Shown: in pieces, positions 52,768 through 60,784 of the stretch | How positions within the stretch are numbered: position 1 is the stretch's first letter | Layout: each line of letters opens with the position of its first letter | NCBI GenBank assembly: GCA_965218625.1 | Contig: CBDCLG010000009.1 | Location: forward strand, 124,001-188,000 | Length of the DNA: 64,000 bases | Direction: 5' to 3' | Source of the DNA: Bin5 sp965218625 | GTDB lineage: Bacteria; Chloroflexota; Anaerolineae; Caldilineales; Caldilineaceae | Notes under the pieces: generated by a model | Told to the model about the DNA's origin: nothing | The model's database searches: none | What the model saw: the letters and a program-made list of their open reading frames with translations, nothing else | Translations under genes and position numbers: made by a program

Positions 52768-54294
52768 ATGCTAACTGAAGATGGAATGGCAATGAGCGCG
52801 TGCTCCTTTTGCGGCAGAGAGGAACTGGAAGTCGAGCGGCTGATCGCCGGCGATGACGGCGTCCATATCTGCGATGAATGTATCCGTCTTGGGGTCGAGA
52901 TCCTGGACGAAGAAGGGCTGGGCCAGGGCGGCGAGCCGGCCGGTGCGGCGGGAGCAATGCCCAAGCGCGTACCAAGCCCGCGCGAGATCGTGTCGCACCT
53001 GAACCAGTTTGTAATCGGGCAGGAGCGGGCGAAGAAGGTTCTGTCGGTCGCGGTGTACAACCACTATAAGCGCGTTTTCGGCAGCGGCGCGTCCGGCCGC
53101 GGGCAGCGGGAGGAGCCCCGTTCGGAGGCCGGGGATGGCGATACGGAAGAGACCGGCGGCGACCGGATTCTCGCGAGCCAAAGCAGCGAAACCGCGGGCG
53201 GTGAAGAAGAGCAGGTCGAGCTGGCCAAGAGCAACGTGCTGTTGATCGGTCCGACCGGCAGCGGCAAGACGCTGATGGCGCAGATGCTGGCCAAGTTGCT
53301 GGATGTGCCGTTCACAATTGCCGACGCCACGAGCCTGACCGAGGCCGGGTATGTGGGTGAGGACGTGGAGAGCGTGCTGGTTGGGCTGTTGCAGGCAGCC
53401 GACTGGGACGCGAGCCGAGCCGCGTTCGGGATCGTCTATCTCGACGAGATCGACAAGATTGCGCGCAAGGCAGGCGACAACCCGAGTATCACGCGCGACG
53501 TGAGCGGGGAGGGCGTGCAACAGGCGCTTTTGAAGATCGTCGAGGGCACGACGGTCAATGTGCCGCCCAGTTCCGGGCGCAAACATCCGCAGCAGGAGTT
53601 CATTCCGCTGGATACGCGCAACGTGCTCTTCATTCTTGGGGGCGCATTTGTCGGCATGGCCGAGATGGTGCGCAGGCGGCTGCGGCGGCGGGCCGGCCTG
53701 GGCTTTGTGGCTGACGAATCGGCACAGGACCTGTCGCTGCGCGTAGTCGAGGAGGAGAAAGGCGAGGAGCTGCCTTTGCCAGAGGGGCTCAGCGAGCGAC
53801 AGCGGGAGATGAAGATTCGCGGCCTGGAGAAGGAGGGGCGGGACGAGAGCCGCCTGTTCCATCTGGTGATGCCGGACGACCTGCTCAACTACGGACTGAT
53901 ACCGGAGTTTGTCGGGCGGGTGCCGGTCGTGGTCAGTCTCGGGGCGCTGGACCGGGAGGCGCTTGTCGAGATCCTGACGCGGCCGAAGAACAGCATTGTG
54001 CGCCAGTTCCAGCGGTTGTTCGCAATGGACGCGGTACAGCTGGAGTTTGAGTCGGAGTCGCTGGCCGCGGCGGCGACCGAAGCTTTTTTGCGGCGTACGG
54101 GCGCAAGAGGGCTGCGGTCGATCGTCGAAGAGGCGCTACTGGACGTGATGTATGAGATTCCCGGCCGCGATGAGATCGGGCGCTGCGTTGTGCGGCGGGA
54201 CGTGTTCGAAGAGGGGGCGATGCCCCGGCTCTACAACAGCCTGGGTCAGCAGGTCCGGCTCACGCCGGAAGAGGCGCTCGACGCGGCGGCCTGA
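52768..54294 (+). CDS. clpX: Clp protease ATP-binding subunit ClpX
   Basis: A 508-residue AAA+ unfoldase; ATG 52786 (MAMSACSFCG) is an equally likely start. The N-terminal zinc finger has Cys12, 15, 35 and 38. Walker A is GPTGSGKT (about 161-168), Walker B VYLDEIDKI, the pore loop EAGYVGEDVES and the ClpP-docking loop LGF in AGLGFVADE. Two insertions make it longer than the usual 420 or so: an acidic one before Walker A (about 105-150) and one after the docking loop (about 320-368, rich in Glu/Arg). The arginine finger region PEFVGRVPVVVSLG and the sensor TGARGLRSIVEE are intact. Confidence 0.95.
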   Translation: MLTEDGMAMSACSFCGREELEVERLIAGDDGVHICDECIRLGVEILDEEGLGQGGEPAGAAGAMPKRVPSPREIVSHLNQFVIGQERAKKVLSVAVYNHYKRVFGSGASGRGQREEPRSEAGDGDTEETGGDRILASQSSETAGGEEEQVELAKSNVLLIGPTGSGKTLMAQMLAKLLDVPFTIADATSLTEAGYVGEDVESVLVGLLQAADWDASRAAFGIVYLDEIDKIARKAGDNPSITRDVSGEGVQQALLKIVEGTTVNVPPSSGRKHPQQEFIPLDTRNVLFILGGAFVGMAEMVRRRLRRRAGLGFVADESAQDLSLRVVEEEKGEELPLPEGLSERQREMKIRGLEKEGRDESRLFHLVMPDDLLNYGLIPEFVGRVPVVVSLGALDREALVEILTRPKNSIVRQFQRLFAMDAVQLEFESESLAAAATEAFLRRTGARGLRSIVEEALLDVMYEIPGRDEIGRCVVRRDVFEEGAMPRLYNSLGQQVRLTPEEALDAAA

Positions 54295-54402
54295 GTGGTA
54301 CCTCGCACTTTCCGCGTTCGGAGACCGGCGCGGCGAATAAGAACCCACCCCTTTTTCCAACTTCGCATAGCAATCAGAAGGCGGGCAGCCCCGTGGAGAT
54401 GC

Positions 54403-55503
54403 CTAGCTTTCGGTCCGCCCGCGCAAGGCGTCAGTTATCTTGCGGTCGGGAACGGAGAAGGGGAGCAGTTCGGCTTCGTCGAGAGTTGTCCAACGCCAGT
54501 CCTGGTAGCCGGCGGCGCGGGGCGTTCCGCGGTGGATGCGTGCATGGAAGGCGTGCAGGGTCATGCGGAAGTGGGTGAAGGCGTGCTGAACGGTGGTCAG
54601 CGGCCCGGTGACGGCGATGGCCAGGGCGAGTTTTTCGTAGGCGGAACGGCGCAGGCAGGCTTGCAGGTTATTGTCGCCCGGCTCGCATCTGCCACCCGGC
54701 AGCGACCACAGGCCGCCGAGAAGCCCGTCATCGGGTCGCCGGGCGATGAGAAAGGGGGAGTCGCCGGTGTCGCCCTGCCAGATGACGGCGGCGGCGAAGT
54801 CGAAGTGGGGCGTCTGCTTGCGCGGTGCGCGCACGGGGCGCAACTCCTGTAGGCCGCGCGCGCGAGCCTTGCAATTGGACTGCAAGGGGCAGTCGCGGCA
54901 GAGAGGGTTTCGGGGCCGGCACAGGAGCGCGCCCAACTCCATCAGCGCCTCGTTGACGGCGGCGGGCTGCGGGCCGGCTTCGACCAGGTCGCGGGCGAGG
55001 GACGCGATTTTCTTCTGCGCGGCCGGCGTGTCGATGCGGTCTTCAATGTTCCAGAGGCGGCTGAATACGCGCCGGACGTTGCCGTCGATTGCCGGTTCGG
55101 GCAGGCCGTAGGCCAGGCTGAGGATTGCGCCGGCCGTGTAATCGCCGATGCCGGGCAGCTGCAGGAGCTCGCGGCGCGTGCGGGGCAGCTCGCCGCCGTG
55201 TTCGCGCGCGAGCAGCTCGGCGGCTCGATGTAGATTTCTGGCGCGGCTGTAGTAGCCCAACCCTTCCCACAGCTTGAGGACCACCTGCTGGTCAGCCCGG
55301 GCCAGACTATCCAATGTCGGGAAGCGCGCCATCCAGCGGTTGAAGTAGTCGACGACAACGGCCAGCCGGGTCTGCTGGGCCATTACTTCGCTGACCCAGA
55401 CGGTATACGGGTCGCGGGCGCCGGGCGGGGCGTTGCGCCAGGGCAGGTCGCGCTGCCGGCGCGCGTGCCAGGCGGTCAGGCGGTCAGCGATTTGGCGGAA
55501 CAT
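54403..55503 (-). CDS. mutY: A/G-specific adenine glycosylase MutY
   Basis: A 366-residue repair enzyme that removes adenine opposite 8-oxoguanine. The helix-hairpin-helix is LPGIGDYTAGAI (116-127), catalytic Glu39 lies in VSEVMAQQTR and Asp140 in AIDGNVRRV. The 4Fe-4S cysteines are 195, 202, 205 and 211. The C-terminal NUDIX-like domain (about 230-350; GLLGGLWSLPGGRCEPGD, FTHFRMTLHAF) reads 8-oxoG. It is the last gene of the M42 operon, 15 bp after the preceding stop. Confidence 0.95.
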   Translation of the reverse strand: MFRQIADRLTAWHARRQRDLPWRNAPPGARDPYTVWVSEVMAQQTRLAVVVDYFNRWMARFPTLDSLARADQQVVLKLWEGLGYYSRARNLHRAAELLAREHGGELPRTRRELLQLPGIGDYTAGAILSLAYGLPEPAIDGNVRRVFSRLWNIEDRIDTPAAQKKIASLARDLVEAGPQPAAVNEALMELGALLCRPRNPLCRDCPLQSNCKARARGLQELRPVRAPRKQTPHFDFAAAVIWQGDTGDSPFLIARRPDDGLLGGLWSLPGGRCEPGDNNLQACLRRSAYEKLALAIAVTGPLTTVQHAFTHFRMTLHAFHARIHRGTPRAAGYQDWRWTTLDEAELLPFSVPDRKITDALRGRTES

Positions 55504-55518
55504 CCCATCCAGGACCGG

Positions 55519-56583
55519 CTATGGGTAGGAGTCGGCGGATTCGACGCCGTCAGGGTCAAGCTCTTGGCCGCCGCTACCGGAAAGAATGGCGGGGTCGTCG
55601 CCGAGCAGGTGGACAAGCAGGCTGACGGCGTTGCCGGCGTCGTTGTAGTCGGCAACCTGCGACGGCGTGTGGATGTAGCGGCAAGGGATGGAGATGGCGC
55701 CGGCGGGAACGCCGGCGCGGCTGATCTGCACGGCGGACGCATCGGTCGAGCCGAACTCAAGGACTTCCAGCTGGTAGGGAATGTCGTGGTCCTGCGCGCT
55801 GTTTTCGAGCCAGCGGCGCACGGTGGGATGTGCGATCATGCGGCGGTCCATGATCTTGATGGCAGGGCCTTTGCCAAGCGCCACATCCATCGGCGTTGCC
55901 TGCGGGAAGTCGCCGGTGGCGGTCACGTCGATTGCCAGCACGATCTCGGGGTGCAGTCCGTAGCCGGCGGTGGTTGCGCCGCGTGCGCCGACCTCTTCCT
56001 GCACGGTAAAGACGGCCAGGATTTCATGTGGGGTAGTTTCAAGCTGGCGCAAGGCCTGGACCAGGATTGCACAGCCGATGCGGTCATCGAGATTGGGCGC
56101 GAAGAGGCGGTCTCCGACTGCGCCGAAGCCGCTGCGAAAGACGGCCGTATCGCCGACCTGCACGCGTGCCTCCTCTTTGCTGCCGGCGCCGACGTCGAGG
56201 AACAGCTTTTGCGGGGTGGGGCGCTCGCGGGCGATAGGGGAACCCTCCATGCCGAACGCGCCCTCGACGCCGTTGGCGAAGTGGACGCGGCTGCCGATGA
56301 GCGCATTGGTCAAGACGCCGCCGACGGTGGTGAAGCGGCAGAATCCCTGTGCGTCGACGTGGGTAACCATGACGCCGATCTCGTCCATGTGGGCAGCGAG
56401 CATGATGCGCTTGCCGTTGGCAGAGGCCGTGGTGGGGCCTTTGCGCGCGACCAGGTTGCCGAACCTGTCGGTCTCTATCGAGTCAACAATCCCGTCCAGC
56501 AGGCGGCTGATGGCCTCACGGACTCGCTCTTCGTGGCCGGTGGGGCCATAGATCGAGCACAGCTCTTCGATCAGCGTTCTCAT
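55519..56583 (-). CDS. M42-family aminopeptidase (copy A)
   Basis: A 354-residue dinuclear metallo-aminopeptidase of the TET/glutamyl-aminopeptidase type. Ligands and catalytic residues are visible in MLAAHMDEIGVM (His), NLDDRIGC (Asp), VQEEVGARGA (catalytic Glu and ligand Glu), AIDVTATGD (Asp) and CRYIHTPSQVAD (His). It starts at ATG 56583, overlapping the stop of copy B as ATGA. M42 enzymes trim short peptides in the cytoplasm as dodecamers. Three adjacent paralogues may differ in side-chain preference or form mixed particles. Confidence 0.92.
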   Translation of the reverse strand: MRTLIEELCSIYGPTGHEERVREAISRLLDGIVDSIETDRFGNLVARKGPTTASANGKRIMLAAHMDEIGVMVTHVDAQGFCRFTTVGGVLTNALIGSRVHFANGVEGAFGMEGSPIARERPTPQKLFLDVGAGSKEEARVQVGDTAVFRSGFGAVGDRLFAPNLDDRIGCAILVQALRQLETTPHEILAVFTVQEEVGARGATTAGYGLHPEIVLAIDVTATGDFPQATPMDVALGKGPAIKIMDRRMIAHPTVRRWLENSAQDHDIPYQLEVLEFGSTDASAVQISRAGVPAGAISIPCRYIHTPSQVADYNDAGNAVSLLVHLLGDDPAILSGSGGQELDPDGVESADSYP

Positions 56584-57602
56584 TTCTCGCTCCCGGCGGC
56601 CTGCAGCGGCCGCGCCAAGGAACCGGCGAGGGCATGTCTCATCAATGCGATCGTATTCTCCACGTCGGCTGGGTCCATCAGCGCGGCGGGCGTGTGGATG
56701 TAGCGGCAGGGAACGGCTACGGCCACCGAAGGCACCCCTGAACGGGCGAGATGGATGGCGCCGACGTCGGTGCCGCCGACGCCGGGCTGCTTGAACTGGT
56801 AGGGGATGTCGTGCGCGTCCGCAGTCTCCGTCAGAATGCGCACCAGCCGGCGGTCGGCATGCGCGCTGCGGTCCATGACCGAGATGGCGGGGCCCTTGCC
56901 GAGTTCGGTCGTCGGGCTGACGTCTTCCTGGCGGGGCAGGTCGTCGGCGACGGTCCCTTCCAGGGCGACGGCAACATCCGGTTCGACCGCGTAGGCGGCG
57001 ACGCCTGCGCCGCGCAGGCCGATCTCCTCCTGGACGGTGAAGGCGCCCACGAGTTCGCAGGGGTAGTCCTCTTGCAGGAGTTGGGCCAGGATGTAGCAGC
57101 CGACGCGATCGTCGAAGGCCTTGCCCTTGAGCAGCCGCCCGAACTGCTCGTAGTCGCTCTCGAAGGTGATCATATCGCCCGCTTGGATGTTGCCTGCGCC
57201 GCCGCTGTCGATCAGCAGATCGGCGATCGGCGTGACTCGGCTGCCGGCGCGGGCCGCGTGCGGCGCGCGCATGACAACGCCGGGCGCCGCGTCGACGCCG
57301 ATGCGGACGCGCTTGCCCGGCAGAATGCGCGGGTCGAGCCCGCCGACGCTTCGAAATTTGATGGTGCCGTCCGGGTTGCAGCGCATGACCATGCCGCCCA
57401 CTTCGTCCATGTGCGCCGCGAGGAGCACGCGCCGGCCGGGCGAGCTCTGCGAACTGGCTTTGCGAGCGATCAGATTTCCGATCGAGTCGACCGCAACCTC
57501 GTCCACGTGCGACGCGATGTGCTCGCGCAGGATAGCGCGCACTTCGCCCTCCTGGCCGGCGACGCCGCGGGCGGTGGACAGCCTTTCGAGCAGCTCATTC
57601 AT
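56580..57602 (-). CDS. M42-family aminopeptidase (copy B)
   Basis: A 340-residue M42 peptidase. The start at 57602 (MNELLERLSTARGVAGQEGE) matches the family N-terminus and overlaps the end of copy C by 8 nt; the longer frame upstream is antisense noise. Motifs: LLAAHMDEVGGM, AFDDRVGC, VQEEIGLRGAG, ALEGTVADD and CRYIHTPAALMD. The residue before the second Asp-type ligand (ALEGT instead of AIDVT) places Glu at that metal site, as in some M42 members. Translationally coupled on both sides. Confidence 0.92.
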   Translation of the reverse strand: MNELLERLSTARGVAGQEGEVRAILREHIASHVDEVAVDSIGNLIARKASSQSSPGRRVLLAAHMDEVGGMVMRCNPDGTIKFRSVGGLDPRILPGKRVRIGVDAAPGVVMRAPHAARAGSRVTPIADLLIDSGGAGNIQAGDMITFESDYEQFGRLLKGKAFDDRVGCYILAQLLQEDYPCELVGAFTVQEEIGLRGAGVAAYAVEPDVAVALEGTVADDLPRQEDVSPTTELGKGPAISVMDRSAHADRRLVRILTETADAHDIPYQFKQPGVGGTDVGAIHLARSGVPSVAVAVPCRYIHTPAALMDPADVENTIALMRHALAGSLARPLQAAGSEK

Positions 57603-58689
57603 GGCCGCTGTCCTCGTGGTCGAGCGCGAGCGCGGCCAGGTCATCGGGCAGGTTGCAGACGGTTTCGGCCAGCAGACGGGCGCTGCGTTCGATGTCCTTG
57701 AGGGCGACCGTTTCGGCGGGTGTGTGCATGTTGCCGACGGGCACGGAGATGAGGGCGGTGGGAATGCCGGACTGGGAGACCTGCATCGCCCAGGCATCGG
57801 TGCCGGAATTACCGGGCAGGACCTCGTCGCTATAGGGAATCTCGCTACGCTCGGCGCTTTCGACGAGCAGGGCTCGCAGTTTGGGGTGCAGATTGGGGCC
57901 GAGGCCGATGGCCGGCCCGCTGCCCAGCGGGAGTGATTCTTCGGCGGTAGCGCCGGGCTGTTCGGCGAAAGTTACGTCGAGCGCGATGCCCAGATCGGGC
58001 GCCAGGTCGAAGGCGGCCGTGGTTGCGCCGCGCAGGCCGATCTCCTCCTGCACGGTGACCGCTGCGTATATGTCCCAGGTGTGCACGCGGCTCTGCAGTA
58101 TGCGGAGTGCGTCCAGCAGTACAACTATCGAAACGCGGTTGTCGAACGCTTTGCCGGTGGCGCGTCCCTTGGCCATTCGTTCGGCGCCGCGGCGGACCGA
58201 GACGAAATCTCCGACCGCGACGGTCTCGGCGAGCTGGCCGGCGGGCAGCCCCACGTCAATGAACAGCTGCTCCTGGGTAAAGGGCTTCTCGCGCTCTTCG
58301 CGGCTGAGGACATGGGGGGGACGGCTGGCGATCAGCCCGGGCAGGTCTTCGCATGCGTGGACGGTAACTTCCTGGGCGGGAAGGGCGGCAAGATCGACGC
58401 CGCCCACGGTCGCAAAGCGCAGAAAACCGCCGTCCAATTTGGTGATGATCAGGCCGATTTCGTCCATGTGCGCGGCCAGCATAACCCGCCCAGCGGAAGG
58501 GCTCTTTCCTTTTATCAAGCCGACGAGATTGCCGAGTGTGTCGACGCGCATTTCATCGACGAGCGGCGCCAGGTGCGCGGCCACGGCGGCGCGCATGTTC
58601 TGCTCCTGGCCGCTGACGCCGGGCGTTTCGCTCAGCTCTTTGAGGAGGGTGAAGAGATCTGTATCCGCAGGGCGGGCGTGGTCGGTCAC
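57595..58689 (-). CDS. M42-family aminopeptidase (copy C)
   Basis: A 364-residue M42 peptidase. GTG 58689 is chosen because it overlaps the upstream stop (TAGTG), which fits coupling; ATG 58719 would overlap the upstream gene by 31 nt. Motifs: LAAHMDEIGLII, AFDNRVSI, VQEEIGLRGATT, ALDVTFAEQ and VGNMHTPAETV. The last His motif (GNMHTP) and AFDNR differ from copies A and B, which suggests a separate subfamily. A segment around SREEREKPFTQEQLFIDVG is typical of the family's lid domain. Confidence 0.9.
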   Translation of the reverse strand: MTDHARPADTDLFTLLKELSETPGVSGQEQNMRAAVAAHLAPLVDEMRVDTLGNLVGLIKGKSPSAGRVMLAAHMDEIGLIITKLDGGFLRFATVGGVDLAALPAQEVTVHACEDLPGLIASRPPHVLSREEREKPFTQEQLFIDVGLPAGQLAETVAVGDFVSVRRGAERMAKGRATGKAFDNRVSIVVLLDALRILQSRVHTWDIYAAVTVQEEIGLRGATTAAFDLAPDLGIALDVTFAEQPGATAEESLPLGSGPAIGLGPNLHPKLRALLVESAERSEIPYSDEVLPGNSGTDAWAMQVSQSGIPTALISVPVGNMHTPAETVALKDIERSARLLAETVCNLPDDLAALALDHEDSGHE

Positions 58690-58904
58690 TATCCGGTAGG
58701 TATCCCAACTGGGCCGCACTGACCGAAGAGGAGAGGCATGAAGAAGATCAACGCCACGACAAGCCAGACCCAGATGGGCATGCCGAGAAACATGATGCGC
58801 CGCCTGGGTTTCTTTTCGACCGGTCGCGGCAGGACGGTCTGGCAGCGCCAGCAGACATCCTTATCGTCGGGGTTCCAGGTGCCGCAGTCTGTGCAGTCGG
58901 GCAT
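58689..58904 (-). CDS. Zinc-ribbon single-pass membrane protein
   Basis: A 71-residue protein. An N-terminal zinc ribbon (CTDCGTWNPDDKDVCWRC, two CxxC pairs) is followed by a basic linker (EKKPRRR) and one transmembrane helix (about 40-60, MPIWVWLVVALIFFMPLLF). It opens the M42-mutY operon and overlaps copy C by one base. It may tether a partner to the membrane; the function is not known. Confidence 0.75.
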   Translation of the reverse strand: MPDCTDCGTWNPDDKDVCWRCQTVLPRPVEKKPRRRIMFLGMPIWVWLVVALIFFMPLLFGQCGPVGIPTG

Positions 58905-59040
58905 TCGACTTTCCGGAGTCAGGCTGGTTGACGATGGCGGGGGTCATGCTATCACAGAAGCGGGGCATGGGCAAACGGTTGGCGGCCGGTCGAGGGCGAT
59001 GGGCGGGCCGAATTTCATGCTGCAAAGGAAGGCAGGAATG

Positions 59041-59066
59041 AAAGAATCCCGCCGATGTCAGCGGGA
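59041..59066 (-). terminator. Terminator after tRNA-Glu
   Basis: On the minus strand, 14 nt after the tRNA 3' end, TCCCGC (59066-59061) pairs with GCGGGA (59052-59047) and is followed by TTCTTT. Short stem but correctly placed. Confidence 0.55.
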
Positions 59067-59079
59067 CTTGGTCTGCCAG

Positions 59080-59152
59080 TACCCCGTAGGGGAGTCGAAC
59101 CCCTGTCTCCACCTTGAGAGGGTGGTGTCCTGGGCCACTAGACGAACGGGGC
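59080..59152 (-). tRNA. tRNA-Glu (CUC)
   Basis: Read on the minus strand: acceptor GCCCCGT pairing with ACGGGGT, D-arm starting TCGTCTAGTGGCC, anticodon stem CCACC/GGTGG with loop CTCTCAA (anticodon CTC, codon GAG) and T-arm CAGGGGTTCGACTCCCCT. Discriminator A; CCA is not encoded. Length 73 nt. All arms pair, so it looks functional. Confidence 0.96.
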
Positions 59153-59180
59153 GCCTGTTCTCGATTACGCTACCGGAGAC

Positions 59181-59209
59181 AGTATACGAAAGGAAGGCGG
59201 GAAAGTCAA
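59181..59209 (-). promoter_or_regulatory. Promoter of tRNA-Glu
   Basis: TTGACT (59209-59204), 17 bp, TATACT (59186-59181) on the minus strand, about 28 bp before the tRNA 5' end. Near-consensus. Confidence 0.8.
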
Positions 59210-59229
59210 GACGGCGGCGCATGCGAATC

Positions 59230-59474
59230 ACGGCGATTGCATCCAATTAAGTCAAGATCCCGCGACACTTCCTGATTCGAGGCCAACGCCGAAAAAACGC
59301 CGAGAACAGTGCAAATAATTGTGCGCGGTCGCGAATTCTTAGAACTTTCGACGGCTGGAGATCGGTCTTCCAGCCGAAAACCAATGACAATCCGTAGGGG
59401 CACCCCTTGCGGGTGCCCTCTGTGGATCCCCTCTGTGGGTCATATTGGCATCCAGATTTAGATGCGATTGCCCT
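59230..59474 (-). mobile_element. Miniature inverted-repeat element, copy 5 (245 bp, inverted)
   Basis: Opposite orientation to the other copies. It begins at 59474 with AGGGCAATCGCATCTAAATC and ends at 59230 with a decayed terminal repeat (GGATGCAATCGCCGT). It holds the longest interior, including GGCTGGAAGACCGATCTCC and about 60 bp absent elsewhere. No target duplication is visible. It is probably the oldest or least deleted copy. Confidence 0.75.
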
Positions 59475-60585
59475 GGAAGCGCTCCCACCGTCTCCTGCAA
59501 GAAACGCTGAAACCCGCTATACTATAAGGCTGAACCTGAACGCGCCGAATACACACAGATGCCCGCCCACCATGCCCGGCCCGCCGACCATGTCGACCTG
59601 CACCCGATACAACCGCCAAAGTCAGCCCGCCGCGCGGAACGCTCCTGACGCTGCCGCTACCATCGAGAGCTGCGCAGACCTGCCCTCCGCCGCGCCGCCC
59701 ACCGGCAGCGGAATGATACCAACCATGCCGCCCATGCCCGCACCGCTGACACACGGCCCGGTTTCCTGTCACGAGAAGAGCGCCGCAAGCCCAATTGCCC
59801 GCCCCGTTACCCGCCTCCGCTACACATCCAGGCCATCGTTCGCACAATCGCGGGCCAAAACTGTCCCGAAAATGTCCCAAAACTGTCCACGTCCGAATCC
59901 CGTCACGAGTTGTCAACCCAATATCCTGTCACGAGGAGAAACAAAATTTCTGCCCAAACTGCACCAAACAGTGCGATACCGCGCATTCGATACCCTATCG
60001 ATACCCTGTCCATACCCGATTTCCGCCGCAACGCAGCTAGTACTGGACACTTTTGGGCACATTTGGGCCACTTGTTATCAAAACGGGCCGCGTCCTGGCC
60101 CGAGTGCGCGATTCCACAGACAAGGAGCTGGCATCCACCACCGACTACGCCCCCGATTTCCATAAGCGGCGGACCCGTAATGACCTGCAACGAGGTCCTC
60201 TACTCGCCCAAAAAGCCCGACGCCTCTATCCTCGCCATCGTCGAGTTCTTGGCGCACGCCGGCCGCCATCTGCACGGCGAGCCGCGGCCCTTCCAGCGCG
60301 TGCCGTGTTGCTCTGCGACGGGCACTCGGTTGAAATCGAATTCAGAAAGCGGAGAAAAGCTGTGTGTTTGCAACTGCGAAACAGTTCCGGCCTGACTACG
60401 CGGTGCCGCCGGGAAAGAAGGGAATCGGCCGCAACAAAGGCCGTCAGCCGTCGAAACCGGTCGAATTCTTAGCCTCCGGGCCACTGTTCGTACAGCTTTC
60501 AATGACTGATACCCACCTGGACGGGATTGTGGCTGCACTCCGATGCTCTGATCCAATTCAGGTGCAAGTGCCCCGGCCTGCGAAC
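59475..60585 (+). other. About 1.1 kb without a convincing gene
   Basis: Several overlapping frames are open, but none has a ribosome site, family similarity or consistent codon use. Around 60177 one frame reads MTCNEVLYSPKKPDASILAI, which may be the trace of a dead gene. The first 300 bp are C-rich with short low-complexity stretches, and 59870-59980 repeats ACTGTCC and CCTGTCACGAG-type words. Confidence 0.45.
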
Positions 60586-60614
60586 TTGATCATCGGGCGC
60601 GCCGCCTCTATAAT
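60586..60614 (+). promoter_or_regulatory. Promoter of the radical-SAM pair
   Basis: TTGATC (60586-60591), 17 bp, perfect TATAAT (60609-60614). Transcription should start near 60621, giving a GC-rich leader of about 160 nt before ATG 60785. The leader contains a T-arm-like hairpin at 60703-60719. Confidence 0.8.
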
Positions 60615-60784
60615 GGTCGCGTCACCGGCCGTCCGCGCGGATGTGCCGGGACATTGCCGTCGGAGTGCGGCGACGCCCCACGTCAGCGCCCTCCGGCCAA
60701 ACGCGGGTTCGAACCCCGCCCGTTCGCAGCAGCAGCCGCCCTCTGCGCGGCCGCAGGCGAGCGGAAGATGAGAAGGAAGGCAAC

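Noticed and set aside
59407..60395. Overlapping plus-strand frames in the 59.4-60.4 kb gap
   Set aside because: No start signals, Pro/Thr/Arg-rich composition with no family similarity; the first part also runs through the miniature element.
60620..60735. Possible long-arm tRNA (Sec or Ser type) around GCGGGTTCGAACCCCGC
   Set aside because: No 5' acceptor strand complementary to CCGTTCG and no anticodon arm could be found within 110 nt upstream; kept only as a hairpin.
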